DNA of 7,252 bases from an uncultured Sulfurovum sp. (GTDB taxonomy: Bacteria > Campylobacterota > Campylobacteria > Campylobacterales > Sulfurovaceae). Shown one piece after another: positions 1-4,354 of this stretch. Below the pieces are notes generated by a model. It made no database searches. It worked only from the letters and a program-made list of their open reading frames with translations, and was not told the DNA's origin. The first letter of the stretch is position 1. Each line of letters starts with the position of its first letter. Made by a program: the position numbers and the translations under genes. The stretch lies in assembly GCA_902727905.1 (NCBI GenBank), contig CACVAR010000118.1:1-7252 (forward strand), read 5' to 3'.

Positions 1-90
1 CACCATGACTTCAAAGGTTGACCTTTTTACGCCTACTAACCTTTTAAAGTTCTCTTCGCTTACTTTTTCAAATTTATCTACTTTTCTCAT
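1..90 (-). CDS. IS5-family-like transposase, N-terminal 30 residues only (runs off window)
   Basis: The minus strand reads from an ATG at 90-88 to the left edge without a stop. The 30 visible residues start MRKVDKFEKVSEENFKRLVG and continue with VKRSTFEVMV. The pattern 'F-x-RLVGVKRSTFE-x-MV' is the kind of N-terminal helix-turn-helix found ahead of the DDE domain in IS5-family and related transposases; that match is from family knowledge, and the catalytic part lies outside the window. There is no well-spaced Shine-Dalgarno sequence: the only AGG sits directly against the ATG. The stop of the upstream truncated gene is 9 nt before this ATG on the same strand, so translation may depend on reinitiation. 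It could also be a non-transposase HTH protein, but the adjacent broken gene favours an IS. Confidence 0.65.
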   Translation of the reverse strand, partial: MRKVDKFEKVSEENFKRLVGVKRSTFEVMV

Positions 91-127
91 CCTAAAATTT
101 TAGCATCTTTTTAGTTTTGCAAGATGT
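1..127 (-). mobile_element. End of an insertion sequence (outer boundary approximate)
   Basis: This is inferred from the transposase N-terminus at 1-90 and from the neighbouring secreted-protein gene, which ends abruptly after 44 codons just before it. The noncoding IS end would lie between 91 and about 127. That stretch holds an imperfect inverted pair, GCATCTT (103-109) and AAGATGT (121-127). The exact terminal inverted repeat and target duplication cannot be fixed because the other end of the element is outside the window. The boundary may be off by 20 bp or so. Confidence 0.4.
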
Positions 128-234
128 TTACTATAACTTTGACCAAGTTTAATGCCTTTAATATCAAGCATAGATACATTTTCAGCGTACGATGCAGTTA
201 ATAAAAAAAGCATTATTAATGATTTACTTATCAT
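100..234 (-). pseudogene. Small secreted protein, probably truncated by the insertion sequence
   Basis: The ATG at 234-232 overlaps the TAA (236-234) of the upstream gene by one base (TAATG), a classic sign of translational coupling. The 44 residues begin with a short Sec-type signal peptide, MISKSLIMLFLLTASYA, probably cleaved after SYA, followed by ENVSMLDIKGIKLGQSYSKH. The 'D-I-x-G-I-x-LG-x-S' stretch resembles the start of a mature domain in larger periplasmic proteins, so 27 residues after the signal peptide is too short for a finished domain. The frame then passes into LAKLKRC and a TAA at 102-100, which may already be insertion-sequence DNA. I do not recognise the family. The alternative is a genuine 44-residue secreted peptide. 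Confidence 0.55.
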
Positions 235-545
235 TATCTACACCCAGAACTCTTATATTTACCTTGAACAAGTCTTCTTTGAATAGCAGTAAGTACAGTA
301 TTCTTACTTTTAAGACTTGAACCATCAGGAGCTAAAACATAATCATTTTTACTTACAAAACCAGTATCACAAACTGAAGCAAAATCGGTAACTCCTCTTC
401 TAATAAAAATACTATGACCAGCACCAATATATGCTATCCAAGTTTTTTCTCCATAAACCTTACCTATGTCTGTTCCTGCATGAAGAGGATTTAAAAGTAA
501 TAGTATAGCACCAACAATAAATAATTTTTGACTCAGCTTTTTCAT
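234..545 (-). CDS. Small secreted (periplasmic) protein of unknown function
   Basis: The 103-residue protein starts at an ATG preceded by a good ribosome site (AAGGGAA, about 6 nt upstream). Residues 1-23 form a clear Sec signal peptide: a basic start MKKLSQK, a hydrophobic run IVGAILLLL, and probable cleavage after LHA. The mature part, about 80 residues, has exactly two cysteines, C59 and C102 (second-last residue), which could form a disulfide in the periplasm. No catalytic motif or family is recognised. It is the first gene of a two-gene unit: its stop overlaps the start of the next, also secreted, gene by one base, so the two products probably act together or in sequence. Upstream lies an AT-rich region with a palindrome at 569-581. 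Confidence 0.7.
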   Translation of the reverse strand: MKKLSQKLFIVGAILLLLNPLHAGTDIGKVYGEKTWIAYIGAGHSIFIRRGVTDFASVCDTGFVSKNDYVLAPDGSSLKSKNTVLTAIQRRLVQGKYKSSGCR

Positions 546-568
546 TCTGTTTTCCCTTATAAAGTTTT

Positions 569-593
569 AAATGAATCATTTGTATCAATAATA
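569..593 (-). promoter_or_regulatory. Possible promoter and operator of the secreted-protein pair
   Basis: About 24 bp upstream of the ATG at 545 there is a perfect palindrome, AAATGA-A-TCATTT (569-581). Just before it on the minus strand is a TATTAT box (593-588) that could be a -10 element. No convincing -35 is seen, which is common in this phylum. The surrounding sequence is so AT-rich that both signals could be chance. Confidence 0.3.
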
Positions 594-688
594 CCTTTAA
601 TATTTATAATAAAAATCATTAATAACTCATTTATATTACAGGGTAGGTTTTTGAGGAGTTTGCTAGATACGAGGCTACTTTAATTTCT

Positions 689-1090
689 TTATACCCATTT
701 TTCAAACTCCAACCCAAACTTATAATCAAGAATATCCCCAAATATCGCATCATTACTAACCAAAATAGCCCCTTGACTAATGGCAGTAGAAGCAATCAAA
801 AAATCTAAGTCATTCTTTTTTAACGCCTTTGTATTGATACCTGTCTCTTGTTTGTATTTCGCTTTTATCTTCCCAAAAATATCTATCTCTTCTACACTTA
901 AAGGGGAAATTTCCAAGTACTCTTTGATAAACTCTATACCACTTTCAAAAAGCTTTTCATCTCGGTTATCATCATCTTTTTTAGTTTTTTCAAATGTAGC
1001 TAATCCATAAGCAAGTTCATAAAGTGTGACAATAGAAACGGCTACTTTGTCTTCTTCACAAAAATTACACCCCAGAGGTCGAATCTCCAC
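689..1090 (-). pseudogene. VapC-like PIN-domain toxin lacking its N-terminus
   Basis: The longest open frame begins at a GTG (1090-1088) with an in-frame TAG three codons upstream and no ribosome site. From about residue 10 onward it looks like a PIN-domain ribonuclease of the VapC/FitB type: the LYELAYG segment carries the second acidic residue (E25), NDLDFLIASTAI carries the third (D94 or D96), and ILVSND carries D114. Intact family members are about 130-145 residues and start with a hydrophobic strand ending in LDT/LDTN, which supplies the first metal-binding Asp. That strand is missing here, and residues 1-9 do not look like PIN sequence. No VapB-type antitoxin lies upstream; the neighbour is a HigA remnant. 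The protein is therefore probably inactive, with roughly 25-35 N-terminal residues lost by deletion. Residues 37-50 are an unusually charged linker, though a long insert there occurs in some PIN proteins. Confidence 0.7.
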
Positions 1091-1097
1091 TTCTATC

Positions 1098-1166
1098 TAA
1101 GACAACCACTGAAATTAGTGACTTGGATAAAGGGGTCTGGTGAATGTAATCGTTAATAATGTCTTA
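1098..1166. repeat. Inverted pair in the gap between two toxin-antitoxin remnants
   Basis: TAAGACA (1098-1104) and its exact complement TGTCTTA (1160-1166) flank 55 bp that contain a small hairpin, CACT-GAAATT-AGTG (1107-1120). No coding sequence is convincing in 1091-1191. It may be an intergenic RNA fold, or debris of the lost PIN 5' end; a seven-base match at this spacing can also be chance in AT-rich DNA. Confidence 0.2.
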
Positions 1167-1191
1167 CTTGTTCCTAACATCTTCGCCCACA

Positions 1192-1395
1192 TTAACCTAC
1201 TTTCATTTTCTCCACAGGCTGAACCAAAACTTCTAACGGCAGATGCAACCCTTTAGCCAAATTATAAATCATATTTAAAGAGAGTCCAACTTTACGATTC
1301 AAAACTTCAGATACTTTACTTTTGTTTCCAATGTAAGGAACGAGGTCTTGTTGTTTTAGGTGCATCTGTTCCATACGAAGTTTTATGGCTTTTAT
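1192..1395 (-). pseudogene. HigA-type antitoxin remnant (HTH/XRE), N-terminus missing
   Basis: From the ATG at 1374 the frame encodes 60 residues that match the HTH core of HigA-like antitoxins (COG5499 type): LKQQDLVPYIGNKSKVSEVL is the turn and recognition helix, followed by LSLNMIYNLAKGLHLPLEVL. The similarity continues upstream of the ATG for about seven codons (IKAIKLR, the usual 'P-x-EAIKFRMEQ' segment), but no ATG, GTG or TTG precedes it before an in-frame TAG at 1440-1438. The ATG at 1374 also lacks a ribosome site. Full-length relatives carry some 40-70 more N-terminal residues. The usual partner, a HigB toxin, is absent: the sequence directly upstream is a different, RelE-type remnant. 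The DNA-binding fold could still form, so binding to some operator is not excluded. Confidence 0.65.
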
Positions 1396-1430
1396 GAAGA
1401 TGGGAAATATTCGCCTAAAGGGAACTTTTC

Positions 1431-1625
1431 CTACTCCCTAGAACTAATATTCAAGACTAAAATAACCAATCTATCTTCCTCTTTTTTATAAATCACACGA
1501 TAACGACGAAGCTTAAGTCTATAAAGCTCTTCACTCTCACCTTGTAATTTTTTGATTTTACCTACTTTTAAAAGCTCTTATTCCTACTCAAAATCAAATG
1601 CTTCTACAAACTGATAAAGTGATGC
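1431..1625 (-). pseudogene. RelE/ParE-type toxin remnant with in-frame stop codons
   Basis: The minus-strand frame ending at TAG 1433-1431 gives ELLKVGKIKKLQGESEELYR followed by LKLRRYRVIYKKEEDRLVIL and VLNISSRE. This is the C-terminal half of a RelE-superfamily toxin: the 'KLQG..ELYRLK...YRVIYK...LVILVL' pattern is typical. In the same frame just upstream are LYQFVEAFDFE, then TAG (1586-1584), one codon, and TAA (1580-1578). A further TAA precedes codon 1625. Since the pieces share one frame, the simplest reading is one toxin gene damaged by nonsense mutations and missing its first 20-40 residues. Alternatively, the VEAFDFE piece is the C-terminus of a Phd/RelB antitoxin, fused to the toxin by a deletion. 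The end also lacks the usual 'G-x-R-x-x-x-Y' tail. It should be inactive. Confidence 0.65.
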
Positions 1626-1686
1626 TTAACTTAAAACTCTAAAGCATATAAATTAAATTTAAAACACCTGATCTATCAACAATAAA

Positions 1687-1926
1687 CTACTTCACCAACC
1701 CCTCTTTTTGCATATATTCACGTAAAAGGTTATTAATAAGTGTTTGGTAGGCTATCTTTTTCTCACCTGCTTGTTTTTTTAAAAAAATTAAAATATCATT
1801 GTCAAGTCTCATTGAAGTAGGAATTTTTTTAGGCTGATAAAAACGTCCTCTTACTCCATCCGAAAAATCATAGTTATCCAACATTTCAAAATCATCATAC
1901 TTTGCTCTCTCTTCAACATTTTTCAT
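1687..1926 (-). CDS. brnA: BrnA antitoxin of the BrnT/BrnA type II toxin-antitoxin system
   Basis: The 79-residue protein has the BrnA layout: a charged N-terminal half with YDFSDGVRGRFYQPKK (19-34) that in the family wraps the toxin, then a ribbon-helix-helix DNA-binding domain, IPTSMRLDNDILIFLKKQ (35-52) and YQTLINNLLREYM (60-72). In the family BrnA neutralises the ribonuclease BrnT and represses the shared promoter as part of the complex. The gene follows brnT with a 14-bp overlap (1913-1926), which couples the two. The start is fixed by a strong AAAGGA ribosome site 6 nt before the ATG, inside brnT. Toxin-first order is typical of this family. It looks intact. Confidence 0.9.
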   Translation of the reverse strand: MKNVEERAKYDDFEMLDNYDFSDGVRGRFYQPKKIPTSMRLDNDILIFLKKQAGEKKIAYQTLINNLLREYMQKEGLVK

Positions 1927-2197
1927 AAACTTTCCTTTCGTTAGTGTTTGCTTTTCTTGCTGATATTATTCTAATAATTTCTTCCCCATCATCAGAAAAA
2001 AATAAATTGGCAACAACTAAAATTTTCTCTTTTTTAGTTGCACCAAGAGTAATCCATCGTTCTTCAAAATAATTAAATCGTTTATCTAATCTCGATATTT
2101 GTAAAGCATCATCAAAAACTTCTTGGGCTTCTTCAAATGAAACACCATGTTTTTCTTGATTAATCTTATTTTTATTCTCATCCCATTCAAATTGCAT
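1913..2197 (-). CDS. brnT: BrnT toxin (RelE-like ribonuclease)
   Basis: The 94-residue protein starts MQFEWDENKNKINQEKHGVS and continues FEEAQEVFDD, the hallmark opening of BrnT (PF04365), and ends with the conserved EEIIRIISARKANTNERKVY block (72-91). Length and both signature blocks agree with a complete toxin. BrnT has a RelE-like fold and stops growth by cleaving RNA, released when BrnA is degraded under stress. The ATG at 2197 aligns with the usual family start. It has no Shine-Dalgarno sequence; instead the -10 box ends six bases upstream, so the message is probably leaderless. This is the only toxin-antitoxin pair in the cluster that appears functional. Confidence 0.93.
   Translation of the reverse strand: MQFEWDENKNKINQEKHGVSFEEAQEVFDDALQISRLDKRFNYFEERWITLGATKKEKILVVANLFFSDDGEEIIRIISARKANTNERKVYEKC
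1933..1938 (-). promoter_or_regulatory. Strong ribosome binding site of brnA
   Basis: AAAGGA on the minus strand, six bases before the brnA ATG at 1926, lies within the end of brnT. It contrasts with brnT itself, which has no ribosome site, and would favour more antitoxin than toxin from the same transcript. Confidence 0.7.
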
Positions 2198-2203
2198 AAA
2201 TAA

Positions 2204-2232
2204 AGTATAACCAAATGTATTTACATTGTCAA
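2204..2232 (-). promoter_or_regulatory. brnTA promoter with an internal palindrome
   Basis: On the minus strand a perfect -35 box TTGACA (2232-2227) is followed after 17 bp by TATACT (2209-2204). The expected start site, 6-7 bases beyond the -10, falls on or next to the brnT ATG at 2197. The spacer contains the palindrome ATGTA-AA-TACAT (2226-2215), well placed for the BrnA ribbon-helix-helix repressor to block polymerase. Confidence 0.7.
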
Positions 2233-2279
2233 TACTCTAATCAAATACCTTCAATATCAACATCAAAACACTTTATAGC

Positions 2280-2285
2280 TATAAT
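2280..2285 (+). promoter_or_regulatory. Likely -10 box of the lipoprotein gene
   Basis: TATAAT in plus orientation, 19 bp before the ATG at 2305, with an AGAGG ribosome site (2293-2297) between them. No recognisable -35 box sits upstream. The promoter is divergent from brnTA, with about 50 bp between the two core promoters. Confidence 0.45.
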
Positions 2286-2304
2286 CCAATAAAGAGGTCA
2301 AGCC

Positions 2305-2511
2305 ATGAACATCAAACTCATTTTCACTCTACTCCTACTCAACTTTTTACTCATAGGCTGTAAAGACGCCTACATCAACCAATTAAACCCTATGTCTATT
2401 CATCAAGAAACCAAAGCCAGTTCAGATGTTGCTAGTATGCAACGAGGTGAAAATCCTATGAAGAGACCAAGCTATGAAGAGTATCAAGAATCAATTGAGA
2501 TGAAAAAATAG
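2305..2511 (+). CDS. Small lipoprotein of unknown function
   Basis: The 68-residue protein has a lipoprotein signal peptide: MNIK, a hydrophobic run of leucines (residues 5-17), and the lipobox LIGC with the modified Cys at position 19. The residues after it (KDAYINQ) start with Lys-Asp; in E. coli Asp at +2 is the inner-membrane retention signal, but here Lys is at +2, so the sorting destination cannot be stated. The mature peptide is only 50 residues and hydrophilic, with a charged tail ending PSYEEYQESIEMKK and no known domain. The start is supported by AGAGG 7 nt upstream. It diverges from brnTA and is followed by inverted repeats before the fic gene; it could be read through into fic or be separate. 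I do not recognise the family. Confidence 0.7.
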   Translation: MNIKLIFTLLLLNFLLIGCKDAYINQLNPMSIHQETKASSDVASMQRGENPMKRPSYEEYQESIEMKK

Positions 2512-2514
2512 AGT

Positions 2515-2558
2515 ATTCATACCAAATATGGTACGAATAAAGTAAATATTCGATTCAT
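2515..2558 (+). repeat. Nested inverted repeats (ATTCG/CGAAT) upstream of and across the fic -35 region
   Basis: Two overlapping dyads are visible. ATTCATACC (2515-2523) pairs with GGTACGAAT (2530-2538) with one mismatch around a 6-nt loop. CGAATA (2534-2539) pairs perfectly with TATTCG (2547-2552) around 7 nt. A further ATTCAT follows at 2553-2558. The CGAAT element is shared, so the two hairpins exclude each other. The second dyad covers the expected -35 position of the fic promoter, which suggests an operator. The lack of a T tract argues against a simple terminator for the lipoprotein gene. Confidence 0.5.
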
Positions 2559-2564
2559 TTTGAC

Positions 2565-2570
2565 TATAAT
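2565..2570 (+). promoter_or_regulatory. -10 box of the fic operon
   Basis: A perfect TATAAT ends 30 bp before the fic ATG, leaving room for a leader of about 24 nt with GGAAG (2592-2596) as ribosome site. The -35 position (about 2542-2547) has no consensus box but lies inside the inverted repeats. Confidence 0.55.
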
Positions 2571-2600
2571 AAGTCTAATACACATTTAACTGGAAGAAAT

Positions 2601-3728
2601 ATGAAACGATGGATATGGGAACATGAGCAGTACCCAAGCTTTACTTATGACAGAAAAAAGTTAGCACAACTACTTGAAGATGTATCTAAAGAACAAGGCT
2701 ATCTTATTGCTATGATGGATGTTATGAATCAAGATAGCCTTACCCAAAGACAACTGGAAACCCTTGAAAATGAAGCCATTAGTACCTCTGCTATTGAAGG
2801 ACATTATTTAAGTCGAGACAGCGTAAAAGCTTCTATTAAAAAACAGTTTGGTTTTGAAAATGTTGATTATACTAAAATTGACATGGCTACGGATTATCTT
2901 GTTGAAGTTCTAATAGATGCTAACAGCAACTATAAAAATGATTTAACTTTAGAGCGTTTATTTGGTTGGCACAATGCTCTTTTTCCAAATGGTTACAGTG
3001 GATTAACAAAAATCAATGTGGCTACGTTTAGAGGTGAAGAACCCATGGAGATAGTATCAGGTTATGCAGGTAAAGAGAAAACTTTCTATGTAGCCCCTAC
3101 AAGAGAGAGACTTGAAGAGGAGATGGAACAATTTCTACAATGGTTTAATGATACAGAAACAAGTCTCATTAAAGCTTCGATTGCTCATCTTTGGTTTGTT
3201 ATTATTCACCCTTTTGAAGATGGTAACGGACGCATTTCACGTGCCATAACAGACCTAGTTTTATCCGATATAGAGTCTTCAAAAATTTCAAAGCTTTATT
3301 CCATGTCAAGTGCCATTAATGCTGACAGAAAAGGTTACTATAAAGCCTTAGAATCTACCACAGGTTATGTCCATAAGACAGATAACTTTTTAGATATTAC
3401 AATTTGGTGTGAATGGTTTCTTTCAACATTGTATACAGCACTCATAGAAACAAAGAAAAAGTTGGCTTACATTCGAGAAAAAACTAAGTTTTGGGATAAA
3501 TATGGCGAAAGTAATTTAAACAGTAGACAAGTAAAAGTACTCAACAAAATTTTAGACATGGGCATTGAAAACTTTCAGGGTGATTTGAGTAAAAAGAAAT
3601 ACATTAAAATCGCAGACACAACCCCAACAACTGCTTCTAGGGACATGAAAGAACTCATTGATTTAGGTTGTATTGAACAAATAAAAGGTACAGTTGGTAA
3701 AAACACACGATACAAAATTATAATATAA
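2601..3728 (+). CDS. Fic-domain protein AMP-transferase with C-terminal winged helix
   Basis: The 375-residue protein has three parts. Residues 1-85 match the DUF4172-type N-terminus of Fic proteins (KRWIWEHEQYPSFTYD) and hold the inhibitory motif TSAIEG (62-67), where E66 would obstruct ATP binding, as in class II Fic proteins. Residues 90-285 are the Fic core with the complete catalytic motif HPFEDGNGRISR (203-214; catalytic H203, nucleotide-binding residues through R214) and the flap region around FRGEEPMEIVSG (143-154). Residues 300-375 look like a winged helix (NSRQVKVLNKIL, then TTPTTASRDMKELIDLGCIE), a domain often fused to Fic proteins and able to bind DNA. Such enzymes transfer AMP from ATP to hydroxyl groups of target proteins; the target here is unknown. 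It is cytosolic, has all key residues, and leads an operon with the next gene. The DNA-binding tail and upstream dyads suggest self-regulation. Confidence 0.92.
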   Translation: MKRWIWEHEQYPSFTYDRKKLAQLLEDVSKEQGYLIAMMDVMNQDSLTQRQLETLENEAISTSAIEGHYLSRDSVKASIKKQFGFENVDYTKIDMATDYLVEVLIDANSNYKNDLTLERLFGWHNALFPNGYSGLTKINVATFRGEEPMEIVSGYAGKEKTFYVAPTRERLEEEMEQFLQWFNDTETSLIKASIAHLWFVIIHPFEDGNGRISRAITDLVLSDIESSKISKLYSMSSAINADRKGYYKALESTTGYVHKTDNFLDITIWCEWFLSTLYTALIETKKKLAYIREKTKFWDKYGESNLNSRQVKVLNKILDMGIENFQGDLSKKKYIKIADTTPTTASRDMKELIDLGCIEQIKGTVGKNTRYKIII

Positions 3729-3738
3729 GGAAAATACA

Positions 3739-4269
3739 ATGGGAAAACAATACAAAGCACTAAAACCACAAGACATCGAATTCATAAAAAAACAAAAACT
3801 CTTTTACATTTCCTCTTGTAGTGACAAAGAGGTTAACCTCTCTCCTAAAGGGTATGATACCATTAGAATCATTGATGAAAACCGATTGGTTTATGCCAGT
3901 TACCCAGGAAGTGGAAACCGAACCCATCGAGATGCTGTGAATGATGGCGAATTTACCTTGGTTTTTAATGCCTTTGAAGGTGGTGCATTAATTGTTCGTA
4001 TCTTTTGTAAAGCCAATGTTATTGGTAAAGAAGATGGTAAATACCAAGAATATCTGAGTCTATTCAATATCAACGAAACACTTATTAGAGATATTTTTGA
4101 GTTTAACATCTATGCTGTTGAGTCAAGCTGTGGTATGTCTGTGCCTGTTATGGAGTACAAACATGAAAGAAATGAGCTGAAAGACTGGGCAAAAGACATG
4201 GACAAACGTGATAAACTAGAAGCTTATAAAGCATCTAAAGTTACACCCATCGACTTGAAGAAGATTTAA
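3739..4269 (+). CDS. PPOX-fold FMN-binding protein (pyridoxamine 5'-phosphate oxidase family)
   Basis: The 176-residue protein belongs to the pyridoxamine 5'-phosphate oxidase-like split-barrel family. Visible signatures are VNLSPKGYDT (32-41), GSGNRTHRDAVNDGEFTLVF (57-76) and NAFEGGALIVRI (77-88) along the barrel, and the SSCGMSVPVMEY segment (129-140), which is characteristic of this subgroup. Family members bind FMN or a related flavin at a dimer interface; the substrate of this subgroup is not established, so true pyridoxal phosphate synthesis should not be assumed. The start is supported by AAGGA, which overlaps the fic stop codon (TAAGGA), 10 bp before the ATG. This places it firmly in the fic operon. 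A charged C-terminal tail ends the protein. Length is normal for the subgroup. Confidence 0.85.
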   Translation: MGKQYKALKPQDIEFIKKQKLFYISSCSDKEVNLSPKGYDTIRIIDENRLVYASYPGSGNRTHRDAVNDGEFTLVFNAFEGGALIVRIFCKANVIGKEDGKYQEYLSLFNINETLIRDIFEFNIYAVESSCGMSVPVMEYKHERNELKDWAKDMDKRDKLEAYKASKVTPIDLKKI

Positions 4270-4291
4270 GTGTGGTCTTTACCATGCTTTT
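4268..4291 (+). terminator. Rho-independent terminator of the fic operon
   Basis: Directly after the stop codon, GTGTGGT (4270-4276) pairs with ACCATGC (4281-4287) around the loop CTTT, counting two G-U pairs, and is followed by TTTT (4288-4291). Two A residues before the stem extend pairing with the T tract. The stem is short, so termination may be partial. Confidence 0.55.
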
Positions 4292-4306
4292 CTCAACAAA
4301 ATAAGA

Positions 4307-4312
4307 TAAAAT
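4307..4312 (+). promoter_or_regulatory. Likely -10 box of the site-2 protease gene
   Basis: TAAAAT within AAGATAAAATCC lies about 43 bp before the ATG at 4355 and just after the preceding terminator hairpin. An AGGA ribosome site (4345-4348) precedes the ATG. No -35 box is clear. The placement after a terminator supports a new transcription unit. Confidence 0.45.
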
Positions 4313-4354
4313 CCTCTCTCAAACAAGCTAAAAACTTTTAACGTAGGAAAAACA

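Noticed and set aside
780..1010. Plus-strand open frame of 76 codons opposite the PIN remnant
   Set aside because: It lies wholly antisense to a recognisable PIN domain and has no domain of its own.
1074..1088. T-arm-like string (AGAGGTCGAATCTCC, plus strand) suggesting a tRNA fragment or integration site
   Set aside because: It lacks one base of the GGTTCGAATCC pattern, has no acceptor end or CCA, and no other tRNA arms can be placed around it.
1065..1109. Short frame starting VVVLDRSGDS on the minus strand, reminiscent of a PIN N-terminal strand (V-V-V-LDT)
   Set aside because: It is in a different frame from the PIN body and ends after 14 codons. It could be the frameshifted original N-terminus, but spacing and sequence fit poorly, so it is not annotated.
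546..2204. Integron cassette array (several one-gene units in one orientation, many toxin-antitoxin types)
   Set aside because: I found GTTRRRY/RYYYAAC-like strings only singly, for example at 1624-1630, and no attC-like paired sites between the genes.
2515..2538. Hairpin after the lipoprotein gene as a rho-independent terminator
   Set aside because: No T tract follows the stem; the sequence after it is A-rich. An operator role fits better.
3575..4109. Minus-strand open frames opposite the fic and PPOX genes
   Set aside because: They are antisense shadows of two well-supported genes and have no ribosome sites or family resemblance.
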